The notes beneath the pieces are model-generated. The model saw only the letters and a list, made by a program, of their open reading frames with translations, made no database searches and had not been told where the DNA came from. This document shows, piece after piece, positions 1 through 8,658 of a DNA stretch of 64,000 nucleotides. Source of the DNA: Bacteroidales bacterium (lineage in GTDB: Bacteria; Bacteroidota; Bacteroidia; Bacteroidales; Tenuifilaceae). Both the position numbers and the translations under genes were made by a program. The stretch covers positions 146,145-210,144 of the forward strand of contig JACABB010000001.1 in NCBI GenBank assembly GCA_013376985.1. The letters are read 5' to 3'. Positions within the stretch are counted from its first letter, which is position 1. Every line of letters begins with the position of its first letter.

Positions 1-1881
1 AATAACCTCTTCTGGGGTAAAATGCTCTGCAATTCCAGACACAACGGTTCTTTTATCAATTCCCGTATCAATAAGGAGTTTCATCAACTTTTGTGTTTTA
101 GGAACACGCTCAGCCTCCAACACCGTACCTACACGAATATCCATCTTAGAAAATTCCTCGTAGGTAATATTAGGTTTTTGTGGCTCAACTTTAGCGTTCT
201 TCTTCTCGTTTGCAACTTTAGTTGCCTCTAATTTTGCAAGTTGAGTGTTTATAGCATCATCCTCAATCTTATCAAAAAGAAGTTCTGGTTGATTAAGAAG
301 ATGTCCAACAGCAAGAATATCGCTTGCACCTACCCTACCCCAATCACAACCATCAAGGTTAATCATTCGTCTAAGTTTCTCCGCAGAGAATGGAAGGAAT
401 GGCTGTAATAGAATCGATAGGTTTGCTGTTATTTGAAGTGATATATTAAGGATTGTTGCAACCCTCTCTGGCTGATCCTTAAACAGTTTCCAAGGTTCTG
501 TATCTGCAAGATATTTATTTCCCAAGCGAGCTAAATTCATTGCCTCTTTAAGGGCTTCCCGGAAACGAAAGTTTTCGAGATTATACTCAACAGCATCCTT
601 TATCTTCGGTATTTCAGCAAGGGTTTCTTTATCAAAGGGTGTTAGCTCTGAGCAAACGGGCAGTTTACTATCAAAATATTTTTGCGTAAGTACCATCGCC
701 CTATTCACAAAGTTTCCTAGAATTGCAACCAACTCACTGTTATTCCTTGTTTGAAAATCCTTCCATGTAAAGTCGTTATCCTTTGTTTCGGGCATATTTG
801 CAGTAAGTGTATATCTCAGCACATCCTGTTTATTGGGAAAATCAACTAAATACTCGTGTAACCAAACCGCCCAATTCCGTGAGGTTGATATTTTATCCCC
901 TTCGAGGTTGAGAAACTCATTTGCAGGAACATTTTCGGGTAAAATATAGCTACCCTCAGCCTTTAGCATCGCAGGGAATACAATACAATGGAAAACAATA
1001 TTGTCCTTACCTATGAAGTGAATCATACGGGTTTCAGAATCCTTCCAATACTTCTCCCAATCGGGGGTCAACTCCTTTGTTGCAGAGATATAACCAATAG
1101 GCGCATCGAACCATACATATAGAACTTTACCTATAGCACCATCAACAGGAACAGGAACACCCCAGTCCAAATCCCGACTAACTGCACGGGGCTGAAGGCC
1201 TTGATCCAGCCAACTCTTACACTGCCCGTACACGTTCGTTTTCCATTCTTTATGCTCCTCTAGTATCCACTTTTCAAGAAATCCTTGGTATTTATCTAAT
1301 GGTAAAAACCAATGTTTTGTCTCCTTTAAAATTGGTTTTGACCCGCTAAGAGTAGAACTTGGGTTAATTAAATCCGTAGCATTTAAACTTGTTCCGCATT
1401 TCTCGCACTGATCGCCATAAGCGCGTTCGTTTGAGCAATGAGGACAAGTACCAGTGATATATCTATCCGCTAAAAATTGTCCAACCTCCTGATCGTAATA
1501 CTGTTCCGTTGTTTTTTCGATAAATGCTCCATCATCGTAAAGCTTCCTGAAAAATTCTGAAGCCGTTTGGTAGTGAACTTTTGAAGAAGTTCGTGAGTAT
1601 ATATCGAATGCTATGCCAAAATCTTTAAATGATTGTTTGATGATATTGTTATACTTATCAACCACATCTTGAGGTAAAACGCCCTCTTGACGAGCCTTTA
1701 TTGTTATTGGCACTCCATGTTCATCGGATCCACAAACCGAAATAACATCAATCCCTTTCATTCGTAAATATCTTGAATATATGTCCGAAGGAATGTATAC
1801 ACCAGCTAAATGTCCAATATGAATAGGTCCATTGGCGTATGGCAGGGCAGATGTGATTAGGTAACGTTTGTAGCTTTTCAT
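1..1881 (-). CDS. metG: Methionyl-tRNA synthetase, 3' end cut by window edge
   Basis: Charges tRNA-Met with methionine in the cytoplasm. The first 627 codons are visible and the gene runs off the left edge in frame. From the N-terminus: the class I signature [11 protein letters not shown] (HIGH motif) near residues 15-25, a zinc knuckle of the CPHC...CEKC type about residues 145-165, the KISTS loop (KMSKS equivalent) near residue 340, and the start of a C-terminal OB-fold tRNA-binding domain ([14 protein letters not shown] near residue 590), the dimer-forming extension found in many bacterial MetRS. The ATG at 1881 starts exactly at the conserved N-terminus. A hairpin with a T-tract lies in its leader (separate entry). 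Confidence 0.97.
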   Translation of the reverse strand, partial: MKSYKRYLITSALPYANGPIHIGHLAGVYIPSDIYSRYLRMKGIDVISVCGSDEHGVPITIKARQEGVLPQDVVDKYNNIIKQSFKDFGIAFDIYSRTSSKVHYQTASEFFRKLYDDGAFIEKTTEQYYDQEVGQFLADRYITGTCPHCSNERAYGDQCEKCGTSLNATDLINPSSTLSGSKPILKETKHWFLPLDKYQGFLEKWILEEHKEWKTNVYGQCKSWLDQGLQPRAVSRDLDWGVPVPVDGAIGKVLYVWFDAPIGYISATKELTPDWEKYWKDSETRMIHFIGKDNIVFHCIVFPAMLKAEGSYILPENVPANEFLNLEGDKISTSRNWAVWLHEYLVDFPNKQDVLRYTLTANMPETKDNDFTWKDFQTRNNSELVAILGNFVNRAMVLTQKYFDSKLPVCSELTPFDKETLAEIPKIKDAVEYNLENFRFREALKEAMNLARLGNKYLADTEPWKLFKDQPERVATILNISLQITANLSILLQPFLPFSAEKLRRMINLDGCDWGRVGASDILAVGHLLNQPELLFDKIEDDAINTQLAKLEATKVANEKKNAKVEPQKPNITYEEFSKMDIRVGTVLEAERVPKTQKLMKLLIDTGIDKRTVVSGIAEHFTPEEVI

Positions 1882-1906
1882 AACACGTAATTAAATAGTT
1901 AAACAC

Positions 1907-1933
1907 AAAAAAACAAGCCCGGTCAAACAGGCT
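1907..1933 (-). promoter_or_regulatory. Terminator-like hairpin in the metG leader
   Basis: Read on the minus strand, AGCCTG-TTTGAC-CGGGCT forms a 6-bp stem that needs a G-U pair, so it pairs fully only in minus-strand RNA. It is followed by TTGTTTTTTTG, like an intrinsic terminator, about 30 nt before the metG start. No gene lies upstream on that strand (the neighbour is divergent), so it may attenuate metG. I do not see a T-box sequence. Confidence 0.4.
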
Positions 1934-2169
1934 CATATCAATTATCTTCTATCGAAGAAAAAATCAACGGAAATTATTACCTTTAAACTGTAATTAGCCA
2001 ACAAATATAATAACTATTTTCCTTCGCTTGATAAACCAATGTTGCCACTTTAAACAAAATGAGTTGAATCGAGTTTATAAGATTATGCATTTAATACTGT
2101 TTAAGTGTTCAATGGTTGAATTATCAGTAAAGGAAAAAACATCATTTTACCCGATTATATTTACTTAAA

Positions 2170-3123
2170 ATGGAAAATATAACACCACCTTTTATTAAAC
2201 CAGGCGATTGTATTGGGATAATTGCACCCGCTCGCCGTGTTTTAGTACAGGAAATTAATCCTGCTATCAGGTTTTTAACAGGAAAAGGGTTTATAGTAAA
2301 AACTGCGCCACATCTATTTGCTGGTTTTCATCAATTTGCAGGAACCGAAGAACAACGGGCAAGTGATTTTATAGGCATGATAGAAGATCCCACTGTTAAA
2401 GCCATTCTTTGTGCAAGAGGAGGTTATGGTTCCGTTCGTTTACTCGAGCATATGAACTTTCGCAAACTTCAACAAAATCCAAAGTGGATAGTTGGATATA
2501 GCGATATCACCGTATTTCACAGCCTGCTGAACGGCTGGTATGGTCTCGAAACAATCCACGGACCTATGCCATTCAACTTTCAATCCGAAGGAGGAACTAA
2601 TGAATCCCTCGATTGTTTAATAAATGTTTTAACAGGGGAAAACCCCAAATACACAGTTAATCCTCATCCGCTTAATAAACTAGGAAAAGCAGAGGGCATT
2701 TTAGTAGGAGGAAATCTTTCTATTCTATACAGCCTCTCCGGAACAAATGCTGATATAAACCCCGATGGAAAAATTTTATTTATTGAGGATCTGGATGAAT
2801 ATCTATACCACATCGATAGAATGATGATGAACCTAAAACATGGTGGGAAACTTACAAATATTGCTGGATTAATAGTTGGTGGTCTTACAGAGATGAAGGA
2901 TAACCATATCCCGTTCGGATTCACTCCACACGAAATTGTTTCTAACGCCTTAAAGAATTTTAATATCCCCATTTGTTTTGATTTCCCTGCAGGGCACGTG
3001 GAACCAAACTATTCTTTAATCATGGGTAGACGAATTCGGTTAGAGGTAAATGATGATGGTGCAACAGTTTCTTTCGAAAAACCGTCTATTGTTCAATCTT
3101 TTGATAGCCAGAAGGAATTTTAA
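2170..3123 (+). CDS. LD-carboxypeptidase (peptidase family S66, LdcA-like)
   Basis: Predicted to remove the terminal D-alanine from tetrapeptide stems during peptidoglycan recycling. The 317-residue length fits the S66 family. Visible motifs: GDCIGIIAPAR at the N-terminus, RGGYGSVRLLE near 83-93, the nucleophile in GYSDIT (Ser111), the acidic residue in FIEDLDEYLYHIDR (Glu206) and the histidine in GHVEPN (His276), which together make the family's Ser-Glu-His triad. No signal peptide is seen, consistent with a cytoplasmic recycling enzyme. Its last 38 nt overlap the 3' end of the convergent gene. Confidence 0.92.
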   Translation: MENITPPFIKPGDCIGIIAPARRVLVQEINPAIRFLTGKGFIVKTAPHLFAGFHQFAGTEEQRASDFIGMIEDPTVKAILCARGGYGSVRLLEHMNFRKLQQNPKWIVGYSDITVFHSLLNGWYGLETIHGPMPFNFQSEGGTNESLDCLINVLTGENPKYTVNPHPLNKLGKAEGILVGGNLSILYSLSGTNADINPDGKILFIEDLDEYLYHIDRMMMNLKHGGKLTNIAGLIVGGLTEMKDNHIPFGFTPHEIVSNALKNFNIPICFDFPAGHVEPNYSLIMGRRIRLEVNDDGATVSFEKPSIVQSFDSQKEF

Positions 3124-3739
3124 ACAGGTTCTCGCTTAACAATGTCTCGTTTATCTCTGTAACCGAAATCTTCATTTTTTCTTTCCGAAGGAGTGTTCTC
3201 TCAACGGTTAACATCGGAAACTGCCCGCTTATATCGGGGAAATATGAAAAAAGGTTAATCTCTGATTTTATATTTTGGAGAATTTTATTCAATGGTTTGA
3301 AAAATGGAAAGTTACGCTCAGCAACCCAAAAGGCCGTTTCGGTATCATGCGAAATACTTTTAACTCTCAATAAACTACAATAATAGCCATTAAGCATCAT
3401 TCTATTCTCTGTCTTTATTACTATTGTATCCTCTTTTGTAGTCTGATTAATTTTATTCGTTTTTAATTCATAAAACAATTTGCGCTTTGGTGAAAGTGCG
3501 AGAATTTTTTCGCTTTCAAGGTTGATAATTAAAATGCTTACAGAATTCATTTTGGAGTCAAACTCATCCATACGAACCAGTTTTCCCTTCACCTGTATTG
3601 TTAAAAAAGAGGTGTCGTAAATAGTTTTTCTCTCCAGATTGATGCTTCCCTCAAAATTTTGTAATTTTGGTTCTGCATAACCTGTAAAAGCAAGTAGTAT
3701 ATATAATTTGATTAATATTAAATTCTTAGTCACCATCAT
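3086..3739 (-). CDS. Secreted hypothetical protein, DUF4412-like
   Basis: A protein of about 217 residues with a hydrophobic N-terminal segment (LILIKLYILLAFTGYAEP) that looks like a signal peptide. The N-terminal part (FEGSINLERK, then a segment with VRMDEF) resembles DUF4412-type periplasmic proteins of Bacteroidota that read an outer-membrane-bound partner; function unknown. I chose the ATG pair at 3739/3736 because it sits directly before the signal peptide; a longer frame reaches 3805 but adds a charged non-signal stretch overlapping the divergent yraN start. Its 3' end overlaps the LD-carboxypeptidase gene by 38 nt. Confidence 0.72.
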   Translation of the reverse strand: MMVTKNLILIKLYILLAFTGYAEPKLQNFEGSINLERKTIYDTSFLTIQVKGKLVRMDEFDSKMNSVSILIINLESEKILALSPKRKLFYELKTNKINQTTKEDTIVIKTENRMMLNGYYCSLLRVKSISHDTETAFWVAERNFPFFKPLNKILQNIKSEINLFSYFPDISGQFPMLTVERTLLRKEKMKISVTEINETLLSENLFKIPSGYQKIEQ

Positions 3740-3778
3740 GCTGTATAGCGTTTTTATACCCTTTTTGTTACATTGAAA

Positions 3779-4159
3779 ATGAAAAATGATAATGATCTTC
3801 GTCACTCTAAAGAACTAGGCAAACGAGGAGAGGCAATTGCAGCAGATTATTTAGCTAAAAATGGATATAAAATTCGTCACAAGAATTGGCATTTTGGGCA
3901 TAAAGAACTCGATATTGTTGCAACTAATAATAGCACACTGGTTATTGTAGAGGTAAAAACTCGTTGGACCAACTACTGGGAGGAGCCTAAAGAATCTGTT
4001 CGACGTAAAAAGCAAAAATTTATAATTGAGGCAGCAGAAGCCTATGTACAAAACTTTAATCTAAATATGGATGTGCAATTCGATGTTATCTCAATAATTT
4101 TACAAGGAGAAATCTTTGAATTGGAACACATTCAAGATGCTTTTCAACCCACATTCTAA
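3779..4159 (+). CDS. yraN: UPF0102 family protein YraN, endonuclease-like
   Basis: A 126-residue protein of the UPF0102/YraN family, a PD-(D/E)XK nuclease fold of uncertain role that is nearly universal in bacteria. Visible: GKRGEAIAADYLAKNGY, then the nuclease-like core E-LDIVA and VIVEVKTR near residues 40-65 (Asp, Glu and Lys of the fold). Start: the ATG at 3779; a TTG six bases upstream is in frame but less likely. The gene is divergent from the DUF4412-like gene with about 39 bp between the starts. Confidence 0.9.
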   Translation: MKNDNDLRHSKELGKRGEAIAADYLAKNGYKIRHKNWHFGHKELDIVATNNSTLVIVEVKTRWTNYWEEPKESVRRKKQKFIIEAAEAYVQNFNLNMDVQFDVISIILQGEIFELEHIQDAFQPTF

Positions 4160-4428
4160 CCTGAGTTTGATTTAAAGAAATAAATAATGTGAGTTCGTTT
4201 GTAGATAGATATATTTATTGGGTGTGATGATGGAATGATGGAAAAATGGAGTATTGAAACTGAAGCGAAGTGACCCTCGACAAAGTCAAAACAAAAGATT
4301 ATCTCCCACTTTTTACTTCGTGGAACTCGCAAAATCGGTTACTTCGCAAAGAATGCTCGTAATAACTTCAAATGATGCATTTCATAATACCCAGCAACTT
4401 GTAGCCAGAAACTAGCAACTTAGGCTAT
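4160..4428. other. Intergenic region, no gene seen
   Basis: This gap between two convergent genes has no open frame of note. Near its right end, around 4390-4425, it holds repeated short words of the CAGCAACTT / CCAGAAACTAGCAACTT kind, a simple-sequence style common in Bacteroidota intergenic DNA. No clear terminator hairpin was found. Confidence 0.4.
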
Positions 4429-5472
4429 TTATTCCTCTTTTAGCGCATTCCAACCCTGTGCTCTCAGCTCTATCTCATTTCCATCGGGAGTTACTAGGAA
4501 TGCCCCTGTGTTTTCAGGAGTTATATGACCAATTACAGAAACTCCTTCAATTGCTAAAATTTTTTCATGAAATTCAATTGGAACAGTGAAAAGCAACTCA
4601 TAATCCTCGCCGCCGTTAAGTGCTGCAACAATTGCATCAATATGCATCTCTTCTGCAATCTTAAAAGTCTGCTGATCGATAGGGAGTTTTTCCAAATAAA
4701 TCCTACAACCAACCTTTGAATTTTTACAAATATGCATTGCTTCTGATGATAGTCCATCGGAAATATCAATCATTGCAGAGGGTTTAATACCTGCGATATG
4801 AAGTTCTTCAAGAATTGTCTTTCGTACTTCTGGTTTAAGGAATCGTTCAAGAATATAATCCCACCCCTCGAATTGCGGTTTAATATTTGGATTTCCTTCA
4901 AATACTTTTTTTTCGCGTTCAAGTAGTTGAAGCCCCATATATGCAGCACCAAGGTTTCCCGTAACACAAAGTAAGTCGTTTAATTTTGCTCCGCTACGAT
5001 AGCATAAATCTTCATCTTTCGCTTCACCAATAGCAGTAATGCTTAATGTTAATCCTGTGTAGGAGGTTGATGTATCACCACCAACAAGGTCAACCCCATA
5101 ACGTTCGCAAGCCATATATATACCGCTATATAGTTCGTCAAGATCTTCGAGGCAAAAACGCTTTGAAACTCCTATTGAGACCGTAATTTGCTTTGGCAAA
5201 GCATTCATGGCAAATACATCGCTAAGATTTACTATTACTGCTTTATAGCCCAAATGTCTAATAGGAAAATAGGTTAAATCGAAGTGAACCCCTTCTAGTA
5301 GCAAATCTGTTGTTACTACCATCTTTTTACCGTCCATGTTAATCACTGCAGCATCATCTCCAACACCCTTTATCGTGGATTTGTTTATACTTTTTGCTCT
5401 TTCCGTGAGGTGATCAATTACTCTAAATTCACCTAACTCATGCAATTCGGTGCGCTTCGACTTATTTGTCAT
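4429..5472 (-). CDS. thiL: Thiamine-monophosphate kinase
   Basis: Phosphorylates thiamine monophosphate to thiamine pyrophosphate, the last step of thiamine cofactor synthesis. The 347-residue length fits ThiL. Visible family motifs: GVGDDAAVI (metal/ATP-binding loop) near residue 37, TDLLLEGVHFD near 55, NLSDVFAMNALPK near 82, GGDTSTS near 135 and ISDGLSSEAMHI near 225. It stands alone, with a TAnnTTTG promoter about 20 nt upstream; no TPP riboswitch was recognised in the short leader. Confidence 0.96.
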   Translation of the reverse strand: MTNKSKRTELHELGEFRVIDHLTERAKSINKSTIKGVGDDAAVINMDGKKMVVTTDLLLEGVHFDLTYFPIRHLGYKAVIVNLSDVFAMNALPKQITVSIGVSKRFCLEDLDELYSGIYMACERYGVDLVGGDTSTSYTGLTLSITAIGEAKDEDLCYRSGAKLNDLLCVTGNLGAAYMGLQLLEREKKVFEGNPNIKPQFEGWDYILERFLKPEVRKTILEELHIAGIKPSAMIDISDGLSSEAMHICKNSKVGCRIYLEKLPIDQQTFKIAEEMHIDAIVAALNGGEDYELLFTVPIEFHEKILAIEGVSVIGHITPENTGAFLVTPDGNEIELRAQGWNALKEE

Positions 5473-5491
5473 TGTTAAAAAAATTAAGTGG

Positions 5492-5522
5492 CAAATATAA
5501 GTAGATTAGTGGCAAGATAAAA
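5492..5522 (-). promoter_or_regulatory. Putative thiL promoter
   Basis: On the minus strand TATATTTG matches the Bacteroidota -7 box TAnnTTTG. A T-rich -33-like element (TTTTT) sits 19 nt upstream. The predicted RNA start gives a very short leader before the ATG at 5472. Confidence 0.5.
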
Positions 5523-5610
5523 AGTTGATAAATTAATAATCAAAAACAAAATAGTAGTAACTTCAGTGATTACTAAGGGGTTTTATAAAATAATAGTCTA
5601 AATAAATCAA

Positions 5611-6315
5611 CTATTTAACTTGTATTCCCTCTTTCTTAAGCGAATTAATAAAATAGTCTTTGTCGGCTAGGTGTGATTTTTCGAGTTGATCGTACCAAAA
5701 TCTGGCGGTTAGCTTATCTCCCTTATTGAAATAAATTCGAATTAGGTTAAAGTAGGAATAACCATATACATGCGTGGGGAATTCTGGTATAACTTCTACA
5801 ACTTTTGAAAAGCAATCGATGGCATCATCTATTTTATTGGCGGCATATAAATCAACGCCCTGAGAATAAAGTCTTATATCCTTGTTTAACTTTTCGTCGA
5901 GTATTACTTCTGTAAATTTAAAACATGATTTATCACAATCCTCAATCAAGTTAATTAACTTCGTTTCTACGGGTATTTTAGGGAAAACTAATGAAAATTT
6001 CAGTTTTTCACCAATCTCCTTAAAACTATGAACGGAAGGGCAAGTTGGGATGCCCCTGGTTTTAATAAGTTTATACCGCTTATGATCTTTGGGGTTTTCA
6101 ATGTATATGTTCTTATCAGCACAAAACCACCCTCCTTGCACCAATTTGTTTTGAACTGAAAGATCGATAATAGTCGAATCCTTATATAAACCCACTCTTA
6201 ATATTGTTAAATCCTGATGCGTTTGCTCGGCAGCAACAGGATTTTCTATTATTTGTTGAGCATCAACCAAAATAGAACAACAGAATACAGAATACAGGAG
6301 TATTGCTTTTTTCAT
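5611..6315 (-). CDS. Secreted TPR-like protein of unknown function
   Basis: A protein of 234 residues from the ATG at 6315. That start opens a clear signal peptide (MKKAILLYSVFCCSILVDAQ); the open frame extends upstream to 6378 but the extension is unlike a leader. The middle holds six cysteines including GGWFC and CDKSC, and residues about 155-225 look like one or two tetratricopeptide repeats (LYAANKIDDAIDCFSKVVEVIP). The function is unknown; TPR segments usually hold other proteins. It lies 68 nt after the FadL-type gene on the same strand and is probably co-transcribed with it, so it may serve the same envelope process. Confidence 0.75.
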   Translation of the reverse strand: MKKAILLYSVFCCSILVDAQQIIENPVAAEQTHQDLTILRVGLYKDSTIIDLSVQNKLVQGGWFCADKNIYIENPKDHKRYKLIKTRGIPTCPSVHSFKEIGEKLKFSLVFPKIPVETKLINLIEDCDKSCFKFTEVILDEKLNKDIRLYSQGVDLYAANKIDDAIDCFSKVVEVIPEFPTHVYGYSYFNLIRIYFNKGDKLTARFWYDQLEKSHLADKDYFINSLKKEGIQVK

Positions 6316-6383
6316 AAATGTAAAAATTGACAAGGGTCGGAATAATCCGACCCCTGCAAGATAATTATTTTTAATCAAACGAT

Positions 6384-8003
6384 TTAAAAATGATAATCTA
6401 CTCCAATTGAGAAGTCTACGTTTGTTCTATTATAGGTTTCTTTAGCAGTAGGTACACCATAACTTGCGTAATTAATACTCTTATTATCTGATGAATACAT
6501 GGTATAAAGCATACCAAGATTTAATACCATTTTCTCTGAAACCTTAATTGCTCCACCAAAACCTACAGAATTTGAGGATAAACTATGACTTAAATCGGTT
6601 TGATACCCTTGACCAACACCTGTTTTACCGTAAAGATAACCAGCCGATATCAAAATTTTGTCAGTAATATCATACTCACCACCTAAAGCAACTTCGTATA
6701 AATTTCCATCAATTATCTTCTTAACACCTGGTGCCGATTCAATAATAGCGTCTTTATCAAAATAGTAATGTAAACCAGCACTCATTCTCAGCTGAGGAAG
6801 AGCTTTATAGCCAATACCAACAGATAGAATTGCGGGGATATCACTTCTAATCTTATTACCATCAGTAAATAGACCTGTTCCATCAACCTTGGTTTTATTT
6901 GTAAGTGTAAGTTTGGTTCTAAATTCATACCTAATACCAATGTTTAATTTCTCTCCAAAGGTAAGGTTTGCACCAAAAATTGGGGTGTAGCCTGTGCCGG
7001 TTTGGTCTGCATCAACATCTTTATCCGCAGTTGCAGCTGCATTTGCTGTCATTGTTGTAGCCTTCCCTGCATAAGTGGTTGAAGCACCAGATAAAAAAGC
7101 TTGAGTTTGTGCTATTGTCATGCCTGTAGGGTTACCTCCTAAAGATGTAATAGTCCCTTGTAATGTTGCTACTTGAGTTGGTGTTAAACCAGCGGCAGTA
7201 CCATTGGATAATAAAACAGATCCCCCACCACCAGTAATAACTGGTTGCAATGATGTGGCTGATCCTGAGAGCTGATTTGAAACCCCTGTAAGGTAAGTAG
7301 CGCCATCAGTAAAGAATTGGGTTGCCATGACCATTCCACCATTATACGAAGCACCAAACGCTGGGTAATTTGGATTAATCATTATGTTTTTCAGATACCC
7401 TTTATAGGTGTTTTTGGCAAAAATCATTCGTGCTCCTGCAGAAACGGAAATCATATCGTTAATGGCATAACTGGCATTGAGCTGAGCACCCCAGAATACA
7501 CTTGTTCCTTTAAAATTAATGTCCGCAGAATAATTGTTAGTAGGAATACTAGGTGTATTTGCATTCAGCATAGCAGGAATTGCCGAAACAGGAATTTCAA
7601 AACTTGGAAGACCGGTGTTATATTTTGCAGATCCTCCCCCTGAGTTTGGTTGAAAACCAAAACCAAAAGCAATTTTATTTTTCTTGTACACTGCATAAAG
7701 ATCTGGGAATAGTGGTGCTACTACATCACCAATATATTTTGCCTCATGAAGTAAAGGAAACTTGTTTTCGATTGTTTTTTTCTGAAAAATTGATTGGTTG
7801 CTTAAAGATAGATGAAATCCATCAGCAAGTTTTGTTAATCCTGCTGGATTATAGTAAACCGCATCCAAACTTGTAGATGCATCACGTGCAAGCATGCGAA
7901 CATATGATGCACTCTGATTTGCATTGGTTACAATACCACCTGCAAATGTTGCAATTGGTGATATAAATCCTGTAAATAGTAAAGCAATTAGTACTCTTTT
8001 CAT
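6384..8003 (-). CDS. FadL/OMPP1/TodX-type outer membrane transport protein
   Basis: A 539-residue outer membrane beta-barrel of the FadL family, which lets hydrophobic molecules such as fatty acids cross the outer membrane. After the signal peptide (MKRVLIALLFTGFISPIATFA) it has the family's N-terminal signature with SLDAVYYNPAGLTKL and ends in a beta-strand with a terminal Phe, as barrels do. About residues 235-340 form an Ala/Gly/Thr/Ser-rich insert (GGGGSVLL, LTPTQVATLQG), longer than the usual loop. I chose the ATG at 8003 because it begins the signal peptide. Probably in an operon with the TPR protein downstream. Confidence 0.9.
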   Translation of the reverse strand: MKRVLIALLFTGFISPIATFAGGIVTNANQSASYVRMLARDASTSLDAVYYNPAGLTKLADGFHLSLSNQSIFQKKTIENKFPLLHEAKYIGDVVAPLFPDLYAVYKKNKIAFGFGFQPNSGGGSAKYNTGLPSFEIPVSAIPAMLNANTPSIPTNNYSADINFKGTSVFWGAQLNASYAINDMISVSAGARMIFAKNTYKGYLKNIMINPNYPAFGASYNGGMVMATQFFTDGATYLTGVSNQLSGSATSLQPVITGGGGSVLLSNGTAAGLTPTQVATLQGTITSLGGNPTGMTIAQTQAFLSGASTTYAGKATTMTANAAATADKDVDADQTGTGYTPIFGANLTFGEKLNIGIRYEFRTKLTLTNKTKVDGTGLFTDGNKIRSDIPAILSVGIGYKALPQLRMSAGLHYYFDKDAIIESAPGVKKIIDGNLYEVALGGEYDITDKILISAGYLYGKTGVGQGYQTDLSHSLSSNSVGFGGAIKVSEKMVLNLGMLYTMYSSDNKSINYASYGVPTAKETYNRTNVDFSIGVDYHF

Positions 8004-8124
8004 AAACATTAATTTAAGGTTATTACTTTTTTTCATTTAGGTTAAATTGAACGTATGTTCTATACGATTGTTTGAAACAAAAAGATGCTTCACCTGCAAT
8101 CTATTTAGATAAAAAAGAAAGAGA

Positions 8125-8367
8125 TCAAATGATCAGAAATTGGGAAAAAAATCCTGTTTTTAGACCTATGTTACAGGAATCGTGATGAATAAAAAAATGA
8201 TCGGGACGGTTAAACTTAAGGATATGAAATTTTAGCGAATAGGCATCAACCGGGGTTTCGTTCAGATCTAAACCACCATAAAAGACAGCGTAAAGTGATT
8301 TTTTAATAAATCGCTTTACAAAAATATAATATCCTACAATTGCTAGAAATAATCTTGCCCTTTGCAT
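8125..8367 (-). CDS. Doubtful small basic protein
   Basis: An 80-codon open frame starting MQRARLFLAIVGYYIF, with a basic and hydrophobic N-terminus. I do not recognise it, there is no ribosome binding site, and it may be chance. It is listed because it is the only frame of this size in a 650-bp gap. Confidence 0.22.
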   Translation of the reverse strand: MQRARLFLAIVGYYIFVKRFIKKSLYAVFYGGLDLNETPVDAYSLKFHILKFNRPDHFFIHHDSCNIGLKTGFFSQFLII

Positions 8368-8614
8368 CGAATCAGGGTGTCAATTTAAATGCTAATATAG
8401 GTATTTCTGAATAACAATAAAACATTTTAAAAATGAAGTGATTAATTATAAAAGCCTTTTATCTTCCAATCACATATTTATCAGGTGTTTTACATGTTAA
8501 ACAACATGAATAAATTTTATTCTCTAAAAAATATGTGATCCTTGTTTTTTATTAACTTATCCGACAAATTAAACCGATGACTCACTTAATGAGTCAAATT
8601 GTTTTTAAATGCAT

Positions 8615-8642
8615 TTTGAAAACAATGGTGGATACTAATTTG
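8615..8642 (+). promoter_or_regulatory. Putative promoter of the C1 peptidase gene
   Basis: TTTG at 8615-8618 followed by TAATTTG at 8636-8642 resembles the Bacteroidota -33/-7 promoter pair, although the -7 box is one base shorter than the TAnnTTTG consensus. The start codon is 16 nt downstream. The palindrome at 8578-8596 lies just upstream. Confidence 0.4.
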
Positions 8643-8658
8643 TTAATAAATTAAAAAT

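Larger units (their letters stand above)
8004..8658. other. Long intergenic region with inverted repeats
   Basis: This divergent region holds several palindromes: CGTAT-GTTCT-ATACG at 8052-8066, about 50 nt upstream of the fadL-type start; an 11-bp inverted repeat ATCACATATTT / AAATATGTGAT at 8469-8479 and 8529-8539, enclosing a smaller one CATGTT-AAAC-AACATG at 8493-8508; and TGACTCA-CTTAA-TGAGTCA at 8578-8596, just upstream of the peptidase promoter. These may be operators or RNA hairpins. A doubtful 80-codon frame is listed separately. Confidence 0.5.

Noticed and set aside
5611..8003. A secretion or lipid-export system made by the FadL-like and TPR proteins
   Set aside because: Only two genes are present, with no other transport components; FadL-type import is the simpler reading.
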